From contig NZ_CP050954.1 of NCBI RefSeq assembly GCF_012273015.1, positions 1,674,001 to 1,738,000 of the forward strand: a stretch of DNA of 64,000 bases, written 5' to 3'. Under the pieces are notes generated by a model. The model had not been told where the DNA came from, ran no database searches, and saw only the letters and a list, made by a program, of their open reading frames with translations. The position numbers and the translations under genes were made by a program. This DNA comes from Hymenobacter sp. BT18. Lineage in GTDB: Bacteria; Bacteroidota; Bacteroidia; Cytophagales; Hymenobacteraceae. Numbering within the stretch: position 1 is the first letter of the stretch; every line of letters starts with the position of its first letter. Shown piece by piece: positions 33,736 to 42,676 of the stretch.

Positions 33736-34797
33736 ATGCTTTTTCGCTTCGCTCTGCTTCTGGTCTGCACCCTATTTACCAGCGTAGCCTCGGCCCAGAC
33801 CTTGGTCCCGCGTCTGATTCTGGAAGAAGACTTTCAGGACAACCACCGCAACTGGCCTACGGGCCTCATCAACAACGCCGAGTATAAAGTAAAGCGCGGG
33901 GAGTATGTGGCCAAAGCACGCGGCAACGAAAACAATACCAGCGTGGCCCTGCTGTTTATCCCGGAGCTGGAAAAAAGCCAGAACTTCATCATTGAGGCCG
34001 AGCTGAGCACCACCTCGGCGGGCTGCCTGGCCTGGGGTTCCGGCAGCCGCGACAACATGCGCCTGTTCGGTACCATGAGCGAGCATCGGTTTGCCGTGTG
34101 CGGCTGGCGCGGAGGAAAATTCTTTTCCACCAACGGCGACAATGCCTATTCGGCCGCCGTGGGTCGTCAAACCAGTTGGCACACCATGCGGATAGAGTGC
34201 CGCGGCCCGCAGGTGCAGTACTTCGTGAACGGGACGCGGGTTTGGGAGCAGCAGCTCACGCGGATGCTGGGCCACGGCCTAGGGCTGGAAACCAACCTGG
34301 GCGCCGAAGCCAGCCTGCGCCACCTGCGCGTCTGGCTGCTGGAACCGGAGCCAGAGCCCGTCGCAATACCCGTCACGCCGGAACCCAAACCAGCTCCGGT
34401 AGCTGCTGCCGAAGCCACCGACGCAGCCGCAGCCCTGGCCACTCCCCTGCGTGCGGGGCAGCGGCTGGCCCTTCGCAACGTATTTTTTGTGCAGGGAAAA
34501 CCCGAGTTGCTGGGTACTTCCAAACCCGAGCTGGCGCGCTTGGCCAAAGCCCTCAACGACCAACCCGCGCTGCGCATCCGGCTCGAAGGCCATACCGACA
34601 ACCAGGGGCCCGAGGAGAAAAATCAGTTACTAAGCGAGCAGCGGGCTCAGGCCATTCAGGCCTTTCTGGTGAAATACGGGGTGGCCGCCACCCGACTGGA
34701 AACCACGGGCTACGGCTCCTCCCGCCCGGTAGCGGCCAACGACACCGAAACCAACCGCCGGCGCAACCGGCGGGTGGAGTTCGTGATTCTGGATTAG
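33736..34797 (+). CDS. OmpA-family peptidoglycan-binding outer-membrane protein with LamG-like domain
   Basis: 353 residues. A signal peptide (1-20, ending ASA) is followed by a concanavalin/LamG-like domain (about 25-205, EDFQDNHRNW, GCLAWGSGS, SWHTMRIECRGPQVQYFVNGTRVWE). A Pro/Glu/Ala linker (about 205-240) leads to the OmpA C-terminal domain (250-353) with F-V-Q-G-K-P-E-L-L, LEGHTDNQGP, LSEQRAQAI and NRRRNRRVEF, the peptidoglycan-binding residues. It probably ties the outer membrane to the wall while the N-terminal domain binds a ligand. It is convergent with aroC. Confidence 0.92.
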   Translation: MLFRFALLLVCTLFTSVASAQTLVPRLILEEDFQDNHRNWPTGLINNAEYKVKRGEYVAKARGNENNTSVALLFIPELEKSQNFIIEAELSTTSAGCLAWGSGSRDNMRLFGTMSEHRFAVCGWRGGKFFSTNGDNAYSAAVGRQTSWHTMRIECRGPQVQYFVNGTRVWEQQLTRMLGHGLGLETNLGAEASLRHLRVWLLEPEPEPVAIPVTPEPKPAPVAAAEATDAAAALATPLRAGQRLALRNVFFVQGKPELLGTSKPELARLAKALNDQPALRIRLEGHTDNQGPEEKNQLLSEQRAQAIQAFLVKYGVAATRLETTGYGSSRPVAANDTETNRRRNRRVEFVILD

Positions 34798-34809
34798 CCC
34801 TGGAGTGAG

Positions 34810-35889
34810 CTACACCCGGTTGGCGCGGGCGCGCAGTAGCATATCGGCCAGCACCAGGTTGGCCATGGCATCCACGATGGGCACGGCGCGGGGCAGTACG
34901 CAGGGGTCGTGGCGGCCCTTGCCGGCCAGAGCAATGGCTTCGCCCTGGTCGTTGATGGTGGCCTGACTTTGCAGAATGGTCGCCACGGGCTTGAAGGCCA
35001 CGCGGAAGTAAATATCCTGCCCGTTGCTGATGCCGCCCTGAATGCCGCCCGAGTGGTTGGTGCGCGTGCGCACCTGGCCGGCCTCGTCGGTGTAGAAGGC
35101 GTCGTTGTGCTCCGAGCCAAACAGCAGCGTGCCCTCGAAGCCCGAACCGTACTCGAAGCCCTTCACGGCGTTGATGCTCAGCATGGCTTTGCCTAGCTCG
35201 GCGTGCAGCTTGTCGAACACTGGCTCGCCCAGGCCGGCCGGCACCCCGCGCACCACGCCCGTTACTACGCCTCCCACAGTGTCGTGCCGGTCGCGGGTCT
35301 GGCGAATGAGGTCGGCCATGCGCTCAGCCGTTTCGGGATGGGGGCAGCGGACCATATTCGAGTCGATAAGACTCAGATCCAACTCCTCGTAGCCTACGGG
35401 CACCTTCACGCCCCCTACCTGCGACACGTAGCTTTGCACCTGAATGCCGTGCTGGCGCAGGAAGGCTGCAGCTACGGCACCGGCGGCTACGCGGGCCGCC
35501 GTTTCCCGGGCCGAGCTGCGCCCGCCCCCGCGGTAGTCGCGGCGGCCGTACTTCTGGTCGTAGGTATAGTCGGCGTGGGAGGGGCGATAGGCGTGCTGGA
35601 TGTGGGTGTAGTCGTGGCTGCGCTGGTCCTGGTTGCGAATAAGCAAACTCAGCGGCGTGCCGGTAGTATAGCCCTCAAACCAGCCCGCTAGCACTTCTAC
35701 TTGGTCGGCTTCCTGGCGCGGGGTAGTTAGCTCGCTCTGGCCGGGCCGCCGCCGGTCCAGCGCCGTTTGAATTTCCTGCCCCTCCAGCGCTAAGCCCGCC
35801 GGGCAGCCATCTACGATAACCCCGATGCCGGGTCCGTGTGATTCTCCAAAGGTGGTGATGCGGAATAGCCGCCCAAACGTGTTACTCAT
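34810..35889 (-). CDS. aroC: Chorismate synthase
   Basis: 359 residues. The signatures [20 protein letters not shown] (N-terminal), [25 protein letters not shown] and the late [11 protein letters not shown] are all those of AroC, which converts 5-enolpyruvylshikimate 3-phosphate to chorismate with FMN. Length is standard. No other shikimate gene is near. Confidence 0.97.
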   Translation of the reverse strand: MSNTFGRLFRITTFGESHGPGIGVIVDGCPAGLALEGQEIQTALDRRRPGQSELTTPRQEADQVEVLAGWFEGYTTGTPLSLLIRNQDQRSHDYTHIQHAYRPSHADYTYDQKYGRRDYRGGGRSSARETAARVAAGAVAAAFLRQHGIQVQSYVSQVGGVKVPVGYEELDLSLIDSNMVRCPHPETAERMADLIRQTRDRHDTVGGVVTGVVRGVPAGLGEPVFDKLHAELGKAMLSINAVKGFEYGSGFEGTLLFGSEHNDAFYTDEAGQVRTRTNHSGGIQGGISNGQDIYFRVAFKPVATILQSQATINDQGEAIALAGKGRHDPCVLPRAVPIVDAMANLVLADMLLRARANRV

Positions 35890-35961
35890 TCCCCAAGGGC
35901 CTGGCTGGCCACTTCATTAAAATTAACCTGGCCACTAGCAGCCTGAGCCGCAAGCTACGGC

Positions 35962-37455
35962 TTACGCGCCGGTATTGCCACGCCACCAACCAAAAGCCGC
36001 CAGCAACAACAGTCCGGCCAGCAGGTAATTGGCGTAGCGCCGCACCTCATCGGGCGTCTTGAGAGGCAGCAGCTGGTTGTCGGCGCTTTCCAGCCGGCTC
36101 TGGTAGTAGGGGTCGGTGGTGCGGGTGCTGATGGCGGGGGCCTGCGCGGCGCCCAGGACCTTCACCTTCAGGCTAGCGCGCAGCACCTGGTAGTTTTGGG
36201 TGGCGGGGTCAAACACGGGCACCGCAAACAGGCTGTCCAGAGCCAGCACCCCGGGCTGCCGGGGCACAATGCGGTAGCGGAAGGTTTTGTATCCCCCTAC
36301 CCGCCCGTTGGCGCGCGTTACCTCCTGGTGGACTTCGGGTCCGAAGATTTCTGCCCCTGCCTGCTCCGTAGGGGCCACCGGATTCACGGCGGCCAGGTTT
36401 CCCTCGCCCTCTATGCGCAGTGTATACGTGAAAGCCTGCCCCGTGCGGAACCGACTGCGGTCCACGGACTCCAGCAAGCGGTAAGAGCCTACCACGGCCT
36501 GGTCGCGCAGCGGGTGCGGCGGCAGGGGCTTGACCGCCACCGTGCGCGGCAGGGAAATATACGTTTTCAGGCCCGTCATGCGGTTATCGAGGGTCGGATC
36601 GGGCTTCTTGGGCAATTTGTACTTAATCATCTGCAGATCTACGGCCGGCCATTCCAGCGCACGGGGCGTGAGCGGGTAATAAACGGCTTCGTAGAGGTGG
36701 TAACGCAAGTAGGGCTTGCCACCCACAGTGGTATTCTCAGGCAACACCTCCTGCTCGTCGGAGGGCTCAACCCACACGGCCGGTTGTTGCAACCGCCGCA
36801 GAATGCGGGGCAGCTGCCGGTTGTAATCATAAAAATCGAGCAAGCCCTGGTCGGCGGGCGTTAGGTAGAAGTACAGCCCTACGTGTACCGGCTCACCCAC
36901 GTACACGCTGGTTTTATCGGGCACCACGGCCAGAAAGGCGTTATCCTGGGGTTCCACAAACTCCTGCGGTTTCTGCTTGCCGAAAAGCTGATCTAACAGC
37001 CCCACGCCGGGTGGAGCACTGGGGGTGGCCACTGCCTGCTGAGGAAGTACTTTCAGAGTAGCTCCCCCGGAGCGCACCTGCTGGCCGTTTACGCTTATGG
37101 TAAAGGCTGGCAGCACGTACTCACCTTCCTTGTAGGCGGCATAGCGCTGGGTAATGGTCAGCTGGGTGGAAGACTTCCCGCCCACAATGCGGGTTGTGGT
37201 GGTGCTGGACTTGCCGCTTTTTTTGAACCCCTCAATGTCCGGAAAAGCCGAATAGCGCGCTAACGGGGCGCCTTCCAGCTGAAAAGCCAGGGTGAAATAC
37301 TCATTCAGCGGGAAGCTGGTTGGCCCCAACACCAGCCGCACCTGGCCCGTGGCAGTGGCTGGGGCAGCCGGAGCAGCGGGTACCTGTGCCTTGGCGGCCG
37401 GAAGCAGGCCCGAAAAGAAGCTGAGCAGTAGCACCCAGCGAAAAAAAAAGTGCAT
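35962..37455 (-). CDS. batD: BatD-family protein
   Basis: 497 residues. A signal peptide (1-23, ending AKAQ), a periplasmic part with immunoglobulin-like strands (PTSFPLNEYFTLAFQLEGA, IEGFKKSGKSSTTTT, ITQRYAAYKEGEYVLPAF, V-D-R-S-x-F-R-T-G-Q-A-F-T-Y-T-L-R-I-E-G-x-G-N) and a C-terminal membrane helix near 475-490 match BatD of the Bacteroides aerotolerance (Bat) system. BatA, BatB and BatC are not adjacent, so this is a solitary copy. The bat genes are associated with stress tolerance, with an unclear mechanism. Confidence 0.88.
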   Translation of the reverse strand: MHFFFRWVLLLSFFSGLLPAAKAQVPAAPAAPATATGQVRLVLGPTSFPLNEYFTLAFQLEGAPLARYSAFPDIEGFKKSGKSSTTTTRIVGGKSSTQLTITQRYAAYKEGEYVLPAFTISVNGQQVRSGGATLKVLPQQAVATPSAPPGVGLLDQLFGKQKPQEFVEPQDNAFLAVVPDKTSVYVGEPVHVGLYFYLTPADQGLLDFYDYNRQLPRILRRLQQPAVWVEPSDEQEVLPENTTVGGKPYLRYHLYEAVYYPLTPRALEWPAVDLQMIKYKLPKKPDPTLDNRMTGLKTYISLPRTVAVKPLPPHPLRDQAVVGSYRLLESVDRSRFRTGQAFTYTLRIEGEGNLAAVNPVAPTEQAGAEIFGPEVHQEVTRANGRVGGYKTFRYRIVPRQPGVLALDSLFAVPVFDPATQNYQVLRASLKVKVLGAAQAPAISTRTTDPYYQSRLESADNQLLPLKTPDEVRRYANYLLAGLLLLAAFGWWRGNTGA

Positions 37456-37730
37456 GTGCGAAAAAAACTTAGCCAGCTCCTAAAACTACGTAAAAAGCTG
37501 CTTTTCTGCGGAAAAGCCCAACGTGAGCCAGCGTAACCATGCATCAAATAAGTTATATCAAATCCGGTATTTACAAAAAATTAGGGACTGCGCAATCTAT
37601 AGTTCAGCTAAGCCCGTATGTGAGTTCAGATTCAGGTTTTACTGGGTTTTTCGCCGCTCCTTCCCCGTTTTGGGCCAGGCTGGCGGGGTATTGCCCACCT
37701 TTTCTATTCCTCACCCATTCTAATTTTTCC

Positions 37731-38441
37731 ATGTCCAACTTCCTCAAAAAAGAAGGCGAAGAAGCGGAGCTGACTACCCCGCTGCACGCGCCCATCAAGC
37801 GCCGCTCGTTCTTCATGTATGCCGGTGCAACGGCCGGGGCCACGGCCCTACTACTTTCCGGCTGCGACGATGATGACGACGAAACCCCGGCCGCAGGCAC
37901 GGTGAGCCTTGGCTCGGGTGATATAGGGGTGTTGAACTATGCGTACGCCCTGGAGCAGCTGGAAGCCGCTTTCTACGCACAGGTAATTGCCACGCCTTAT
38001 GCCAGCATGCCGGCCGACGAAATGACCGCCCTGACGGCCATTGCCAAGCATGAAGCAATTCACCGCGACTTTTTCAAGGCCGCCATCCCGGCTGCCTCGC
38101 GCATTCCGGCCCTCAACCCCGATTTCTCGTCCATCAACTTCTCTAGCCGCGACGCAGTGCTGGGAGCAGCCAAGACGTTTGAGGACCTGGGCGTAGCCGC
38201 CTACAACGGCGCTGGCAGCCTGCTCAAAAGCCCCGACTACCTCTTGCTGGCCGGCAAAATTGTGTCGGTGGAAGCCCGCCACGCGGCCTACGTCCGCGAC
38301 CTGCTGGACAACGGCTCGTTTGCCGGCAGCGACGTGGTAAATGCCAACGGCCTTGATCAGGCCCTGCCCGTAGCCACGGTACTGGCAGCGGCCCAGAAGT
38401 ACATTAAAGAAACCATTAACGGCGACAACGTAGGTAAGTAG
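37731..38441 (+). CDS. Ferritin-like di-iron protein with Tat-like lipoprotein signal (pair A, first member)
   Basis: 236 residues from the ATG at 37731. A twin-Arg start (K-R-R-S-F-F, 24-28) leads into a hydrophobic stretch ending S-G-C (Cys45) and an Asp-rich run, so a Tat-exported lipoprotein is likely. The four-helix ferritin_2-type domain carries all expected di-iron ligands: E75/E78 in LEQLEAAFY, E-A-I-H (108-111), F-E-D and V-E-A-R-H. It is followed 29 bases later by pair A member two. Function of this family is not established; oxidative-stress or iron handling in the envelope is inferred. Confidence 0.88.
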   Translation: MSNFLKKEGEEAELTTPLHAPIKRRSFFMYAGATAGATALLLSGCDDDDDETPAAGTVSLGSGDIGVLNYAYALEQLEAAFYAQVIATPYASMPADEMTALTAIAKHEAIHRDFFKAAIPAASRIPALNPDFSSINFSSRDAVLGAAKTFEDLGVAAYNGAGSLLKSPDYLLLAGKIVSVEARHAAYVRDLLDNGSFAGSDVVNANGLDQALPVATVLAAAQKYIKETINGDNVGK

Positions 38442-38470
38442 CCTTCTTCCAACCTCAATTTCCTCTTGAT

Positions 38471-39322
38471 ATGAATCTGTTCAATATAATCTCGGAGCTG
38501 GAGAAGGTGGACCCTGAAATCATGGACCGTCTCTCCCACCGCCGCAGCGCGCTTTCAGCGCTAGGCTCGCTGGGTAAGAAAATGGCCTTGGCCGCTGCTC
38601 CCATTGCCATCGGGTCAGCCTTTAACAAGGCCGTCGGCCAGAACACGCTCAACACCGCCAACGAGGTTCTTAACTATGCCCTGTTGCTGGAGTACCTGGA
38701 AGAAGACTTTTATGCGCAGGCCCTGGCAGCCCCTACCCTGGCTGCCAACCTTACCAGCGGCTCAGCGGCCCGTGGGGCCATTCAAACCATCAAGAACCAC
38801 GAGACGGCCCACGTGAACCTGCTGAAAGCCGCGCTGGGTACCAACGCCAACCCGCGCCCGGCCAGCTTCGACTTCGGCAACGCCTTCCTCACGTATCCTA
38901 CCTTCCTCACGTTTGCGCAGGCGTTTGAAGACACGGGGGTACGCGCCTACAAAGGCCAGGCTACCAAAATCCAGTCGGCCAACCAGCCGGCTATTCTCCA
39001 AACGGCTCTGCAGATTCACTCGGTAGAGGCCCGGCACGCGGCCCACATTCGCTACATGCGTCGGGGTGCCGCCGCCGGGGGGCAATCCAACATCATGCCC
39101 TGGGTTGTTGGCAAAGAGGCCAATGGGGCCCCCGATGCCGTGTATGGAGCCGGTAACCCTGCCGCTACTTTCCCGGCTGAGGACAACATCACCCAGGCTA
39201 CTCTCACGCTGACCACCGGGCTCGGGGCTACCTACACGGCCGCTGATGTCAGCGCCGCCTTCGACGAAGGCTTGGACAACACCACGGTAACCACCATTGC
39301 CCGGTCTGTAGTAACCTTCTAG
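38471..39322 (+). CDS. Ferritin-like di-iron protein with Tat-like N-terminus (pair A, second member)
   Basis: 283 residues. The N-terminus has a twin-Arg pattern (H-R-R-S-A-L-S-A-L) and a moderate hydrophobic stretch, but no lipobox. The ferritin-like helices show LEYLEEDFY, H-E-T-A-H, F-E-D-T-G-V-R-A-Y-K-G and VEARHAAHI, so di-iron ligands are complete. A long C-terminal tail (about 215-283) follows the helices and contains P-A-T-F-P-A-E-D-N. It is translated right after the first member, with a terminator behind it. Confidence 0.88.
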   Translation: MNLFNIISELEKVDPEIMDRLSHRRSALSALGSLGKKMALAAAPIAIGSAFNKAVGQNTLNTANEVLNYALLLEYLEEDFYAQALAAPTLAANLTSGSAARGAIQTIKNHETAHVNLLKAALGTNANPRPASFDFGNAFLTYPTFLTFAQAFEDTGVRAYKGQATKIQSANQPAILQTALQIHSVEARHAAHIRYMRRGAAAGGQSNIMPWVVGKEANGAPDAVYGAGNPAATFPAEDNITQATLTLTTGLGATYTAADVSAAFDEGLDNTTVTTIARSVVTF

Positions 39323-39345
39323 CGCTCCGCTGATTTTCTGATTGC

Positions 39346-39383
39346 CGAAAGGCGCCTCCTGTACCAGGAGGCGCCTTTTGTTG
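39346..39383 (+). terminator. Terminator between ferritin-like pairs A and B
   Basis: A 14-bp perfect stem (AAAGGCGCCTCCTG / CAGGAGGCGCCTTT) with a 3-base loop and following T residues. It separates the pairs into two transcripts. Confidence 0.9.
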
Positions 39384-39461
39384 TATAGCCCGGCCGGCAT
39401 TTCCGGCTCACGCCCGCTCCCGGACCGGTGCAACGCCAGGGCAACGTTTGGGCTCCTGTAG

Positions 39462-39493
39462 TTGGGGTATCCGAGTTTATCGGGCTACCTTTG
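39462..39493 (+). promoter_or_regulatory. Promoter of ferritin-like pair B
   Basis: TTGG at 39462-39465, a 20-base spacer and TACCTTTG at 39486-39493 fit the Bacteroidota consensus. It supports the ATG at 39545 rather than an upstream in-frame start at 39428. Confidence 0.7.
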
Positions 39494-39544
39494 TTTGGTG
39501 ACTTCCGCTTCGGGGTTGCTGGTTGCGCATTGTGTTTGTTGCGA

Positions 39545-40252
39545 ATGTCTGATTCCGTAGTTACTAAATTTCTTACCCGGTCCCTGCACCGTCGTTCCTT
39601 CTTCCGAATTGGTGGCGCAGTGGCGGCGGCCACCACTCTCACGCTGGCTGGTTGCGGCGACGACCCCGTGGCTCCGACGGGCAGCTCAGTGCTGAGCTTG
39701 GGCCAGGCCGATGCCGGTCTTCTAAACTATATCTACGTGCTGGAACAGCTGGAAGCGGCTTTCTACCAGCAGGTGCTGGCCGCCGCTCCCGCCGACATGA
39801 GCACGGAAGACAAAGATTTGCTCACTCAGATCTACCAACACGAGGTAGTGCACCGGGAATTGCTGCTGCAGGCTCTGTCGGTGGCCGGCGCGGGGGTACT
39901 CAGCAACTTGGAGTTCACCTTTGCTTCGCTTTCCCTTTCGTCCCGCTCGGGGGTGCTTACGGCGGCCCGCATGTTTGAGGACCTGATTGTAGCGGCTTAC
40001 AATGGCGCGGCCCCCCTGTTTGCCGACGGCACTTACCTGCTGCTGCTGGGTAAAATAGTATCGGTAGAAGCCCGTCACGCGGCCCTTATGCACGACTTGC
40101 TACAGCCCGGCTCGTTTGCTGATAACAGCGTAGTGGAGGCATCCGGCACGTTTGCCGGACTCGAGCGCACCCTCACGGTTGCCGAGGTTATCACGGAGCT
40201 TAATAAATACCTGGTCATCAAAGTGTCGGCCGACAATCTGCCCACTGCCTGA
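39545..40252 (+). CDS. Ferritin-like di-iron protein with Tat-like lipoprotein signal (pair B, first member)
   Basis: 235 residues. H-R-R-S-F-F (15-20) and a hydrophobic segment ending A-G-C-G (Cys37) give the same Tat-lipoprotein-like layout as the gene at 37731. Ligands are present in LEQLEAAFY, H-E-V-V-H, F-E-D and VEARHA. The identical LEQLEAAFY and VEARHA blocks and the same positions mark it as a paralogue of that gene. Confidence 0.88.
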   Translation: MSDSVVTKFLTRSLHRRSFFRIGGAVAAATTLTLAGCGDDPVAPTGSSVLSLGQADAGLLNYIYVLEQLEAAFYQQVLAAAPADMSTEDKDLLTQIYQHEVVHRELLLQALSVAGAGVLSNLEFTFASLSLSSRSGVLTAARMFEDLIVAAYNGAAPLFADGTYLLLLGKIVSVEARHAALMHDLLQPGSFADNSVVEASGTFAGLERTLTVAEVITELNKYLVIKVSADNLPTA

Positions 40253-40268
40253 TTCAGCGTTCTGTCCT

Positions 40269-41171
40269 ATGAATTTTCTTCAGCTTCTTGCCGATCTGGC
40301 GCAGGCCAATCCGGCGGTATATACACAGGCTAGTCAGCGCCGCACGATGTTGCGGCAGCTAAGCCAGCTGGGCGGCCGGGTGGCGGCTACGGCCCTGCCG
40401 CTGCTGGCCGTTTCAACTTCCACTGCCAAGGCTGGCACCCGCGAGAATCTCCTGGATGTGCTGCAGCTGGCCCTTACGCTGGAATACCTCGAAAGCGACT
40501 TTTACCGCACTGCCCTGGGCAAGCTGGCTCGCCCCGATGGTAGTCTGGTTTCGGCCGACTTTGTCCCGGCCAGCCTGCGTGCCGATCTGGAAACCCTTCA
40601 GCTGCACGAAGACCAGCACGTGGCCTTTCTGCAGGCAGCCCTCGAAAACTCGGGCGTAGTGGTGCCGGCCCGGCCTCGCTTCGATTTTACTGGCAGCCGC
40701 AATGGCGCCCAAGCAGCTCTGTTCCCCGACGTTTTCACCAACTTCGATACCTTCCTGCAGGTAGCGCAGACCCTGGAAGATGCCGGCGTGCGGGCCTATA
40801 AAGGTCAAGCTGGCTTCCTTATCAACGACAACGCCTTGCTGGAAGCCGCTTTCCGCATTCACTCCGTAGAAGCGCGCCATGCTTCCCACATCCGCCGCCT
40901 GCGGCGTCTGCGCCAGACTGGTGCGGCGGAGCCCATCCGTAACTGGGTAGGCCCCGGTCTAAGCGGTAGCCCGGCCGCGCCGGCCTCCGATGCCGCTTAC
41001 GTTGGCGAAGACGCTCTTACGCAGGCCCTGCCTAATTCGGCAACCGTTCAGCTGGAAGAGTTGCGGATTGGTTCTGACCGGGACCGGGCGCTACGCTCGG
41101 CGCAGGAGGCATTTGATGAGCCGCTAACCACCGCTCAGAGCACCGCATTGGCTAATATTTTCATCTATTAG
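40269..41171 (+). CDS. Ferritin-like di-iron protein with Tat-like N-terminus (pair B, second member)
   Basis: 300 residues, 16 bases after the first member. Its N-terminus (Q-R-R-T-M-L, then a hydrophobic stretch A-T-A-L-P-L-L-A-V) parallels the second gene of pair A, and LEYLESDFY, L-H-E-D-Q-H, LEDAGVRAYKG and VEARHASHI carry the di-iron ligands. The start at 40269 was chosen over a frame that begins inside the previous gene. A terminator follows. Confidence 0.88.
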   Translation: MNFLQLLADLAQANPAVYTQASQRRTMLRQLSQLGGRVAATALPLLAVSTSTAKAGTRENLLDVLQLALTLEYLESDFYRTALGKLARPDGSLVSADFVPASLRADLETLQLHEDQHVAFLQAALENSGVVVPARPRFDFTGSRNGAQAALFPDVFTNFDTFLQVAQTLEDAGVRAYKGQAGFLINDNALLEAAFRIHSVEARHASHIRRLRRLRQTGAAEPIRNWVGPGLSGSPAAPASDAAYVGEDALTQALPNSATVQLEELRIGSDRDRALRSAQEAFDEPLTTAQSTALANIFIY

Positions 41172-41193
41172 GCTGCTTATTCAGCCTTTTCAC

Positions 41194-41246
41194 GCAAAAT
41201 CCCCCCTGTCAGCATCTTGCAGTTGCTGGCAGGGGGGATTTTCTTA
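41194..41246 (+). terminator. Terminator after ferritin-like pair B
   Basis: AAAATCCCCCCTG (41196-41208) pairs with CAGGGGGGATTTT (41230-41242). An inner imperfect CAGCA/TGCTG stem extends it. Confidence 0.85.
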
Positions 41247-41394
41247 CGGCGGAGCTTGCATTATCTCCCAGATATCTTGTATATTTCACTACCAAGCCAA
41301 ATTCAGTGACCCTGGTAAGCTAGCCTTTTTTGATGGCTCGCGTATACGTCGCCTGTCCTCTTTTCCAACTCCGCAACCCTAAGCGCTGAACACC

Positions 41395-41589
41395 ATGCTG
41401 GAGTACGCCAAAACTATTTTAGTAAAAGTTAGCTTCGACAAAATTCTGTTTGAAAAAGAGCTGCGTAAAGCGTTACGTATGCTAGTGCCCGATGAACTTC
41501 GGGAGTTGCGCGCCTGGTGCTACCAGCAGTTTGCCCGGGTGTACCGCACCATTCTCAACCGCGTGTTTGGCCAAGCAGCCACCGCCTAA
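41395..41589 (+). CDS. Small conserved-looking basic protein, unknown
   Basis: 64 residues, rich in Leu/Lys/Arg and predicted helical ([19 protein letters not shown], then [15 protein letters not shown]). No signal peptide. It resembles small hypothetical proteins I associate with Cytophagales but cannot name. Its stop overlaps the stop of the convergent queG gene by four bases, so no terminator separates them. I consider it likely real because of composition and a clean ATG. Confidence 0.6.
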   Translation: MLEYAKTILVKVSFDKILFEKELRKALRMLVPDELRELRAWCYQQFARVYRTILNRVFGQAATA

Positions 41590-42551
41590 GTACCTTTTTC
41601 TTCCGGGTATATAAATGGCGCAGCTTCCGTTACGAAGCGGATGTTGCGCTGCAACCCTGCATACCCCGTACGCTTCACTGCCGACTGCCGAAACAGCTCG
41701 GAGAAAAGCTCGTGGGTAATTTCCTGCCAGTCGCCGCGCGTGAGGTCTTTGAGGGCGGGGTGAGCCGTGAACTGGAGCTCCTGGTGCGGCCGCGAAAAGC
41801 GGTTCCAGGGGCACACATCCTGGCAAATGTCGCAGCCGAATACCCAGTTGCCGAACTGCCCGTTCACTTCCCTTGGAATCTGGTCTTTCAGCTCAATAGT
41901 GAAGTAGCTGATGCACTTGCTGCCGTCGACCACGTAAGGCTCGGTAATGGCTTGGGTAGGGCAGGCATCCACGCACTTGGTACAGGTACCGCAGTAATCT
42001 TTGATAGGACCGTCGTAGTCCAGCTCTACGTCCACGATGAGTTCGGCAATGAAGTAGAACGAGCCCACGCCGGGCGTAATCAGGTTGGCGTTTTTGCCTA
42101 CCCAGCCCAGCCCGCTCTTCTTGGCCCAGGCCTTATCCAGCACCGGCGCCGAGTCCACGAAGCACCGGCCGCCTACCTCCCCTATTTCCTCCTGCATGTC
42201 CTGCAGCAGCGTCTTCAGCTTGTCTTTGATGACAAAGTGGTAGTCGCGGCCGTAGGCGTATTTGCTGACTTTGAGCGTATCGTTGGGCTGCTGCTCTTCC
42301 TGGGGCGGGTAGTAGTTCAGGAGGAGGGAAATGACCGATTTGGCGCCATCTACAAGCAGGCGTGGATCGAGGCGCTTATCGAAGTGGTTGGCCATGTAGG
42401 CCATCTGCCCGTGCATGTTGCGATTCAGCCAGTTTTCGAGGCGCGGGGCTTCTTCCTCCAGAAACCCGGCCTGGGAAATGCCGCAGTACATAAAGCCCAG
42501 CTCCGCCGCCCGGCGTTTGATGAAAGCAGTGTAATGGGCGGTGGGCAGCAT
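41586..42551 (-). CDS. queG: Epoxyqueuosine reductase
   Basis: 321 residues. The N-terminal cobalamin-binding part and two ferredoxin-type cluster motifs [12 protein letters not shown] and [11 protein letters not shown], plus R-L-D-P-R and Y-G-R-D-Y-H, match QueG, which reduces epoxyqueuosine to queuosine in tRNA. Length suits a QueG without the C-terminal HEAT repeats (about 310-320). A likely -7 box TATTTTTG (42580-42573) lies 22 bases upstream, next to a REP-like repeat. Confidence 0.95.
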   Translation of the reverse strand: MLPTAHYTAFIKRRAAELGFMYCGISQAGFLEEEAPRLENWLNRNMHGQMAYMANHFDKRLDPRLLVDGAKSVISLLLNYYPPQEEQQPNDTLKVSKYAYGRDYHFVIKDKLKTLLQDMQEEIGEVGGRCFVDSAPVLDKAWAKKSGLGWVGKNANLITPGVGSFYFIAELIVDVELDYDGPIKDYCGTCTKCVDACPTQAITEPYVVDGSKCISYFTIELKDQIPREVNGQFGNWVFGCDICQDVCPWNRFSRPHQELQFTAHPALKDLTRGDWQEITHELFSELFRQSAVKRTGYAGLQRNIRFVTEAAPFIYPEEKGT

Positions 42552-42572
42552 AGAGGTCGAATTGGCGAACTA

Positions 42573-42580
42573 CAAAAATA
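42573..42580 (-). promoter_or_regulatory. Promoter -7 box of queG beside a repeat element
   Basis: TATTTTTG on the minus strand fits TAnnTTTG, 22 bases before the queG ATG. The -33 position falls inside the adjacent inverted repeat at 42582-42666. Confidence 0.55.
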
Positions 42581-42581
42581 C

Positions 42582-42666
42582 GTCATCCTGAGCGGAGCGA
42601 AGGACCTTCTTACAGTAGAACAAATTGTTGCTACGTAAGAAGGTCCTTCGCTTCGCTCAGGATGAC
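42582..42666. repeat. REP-like inverted repeat, copy 1
   Basis: The 32-base arms 42582-42613 and 42635-42666 are reverse complements with one mismatch. The core GGAGCGAAGGACCTT is shared with copy 2 at 49779-49861. It fills most of the space between queG and the end of ruvB. Confidence 0.8.
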
Positions 42667-42676
42667 AGCGTTTTAC

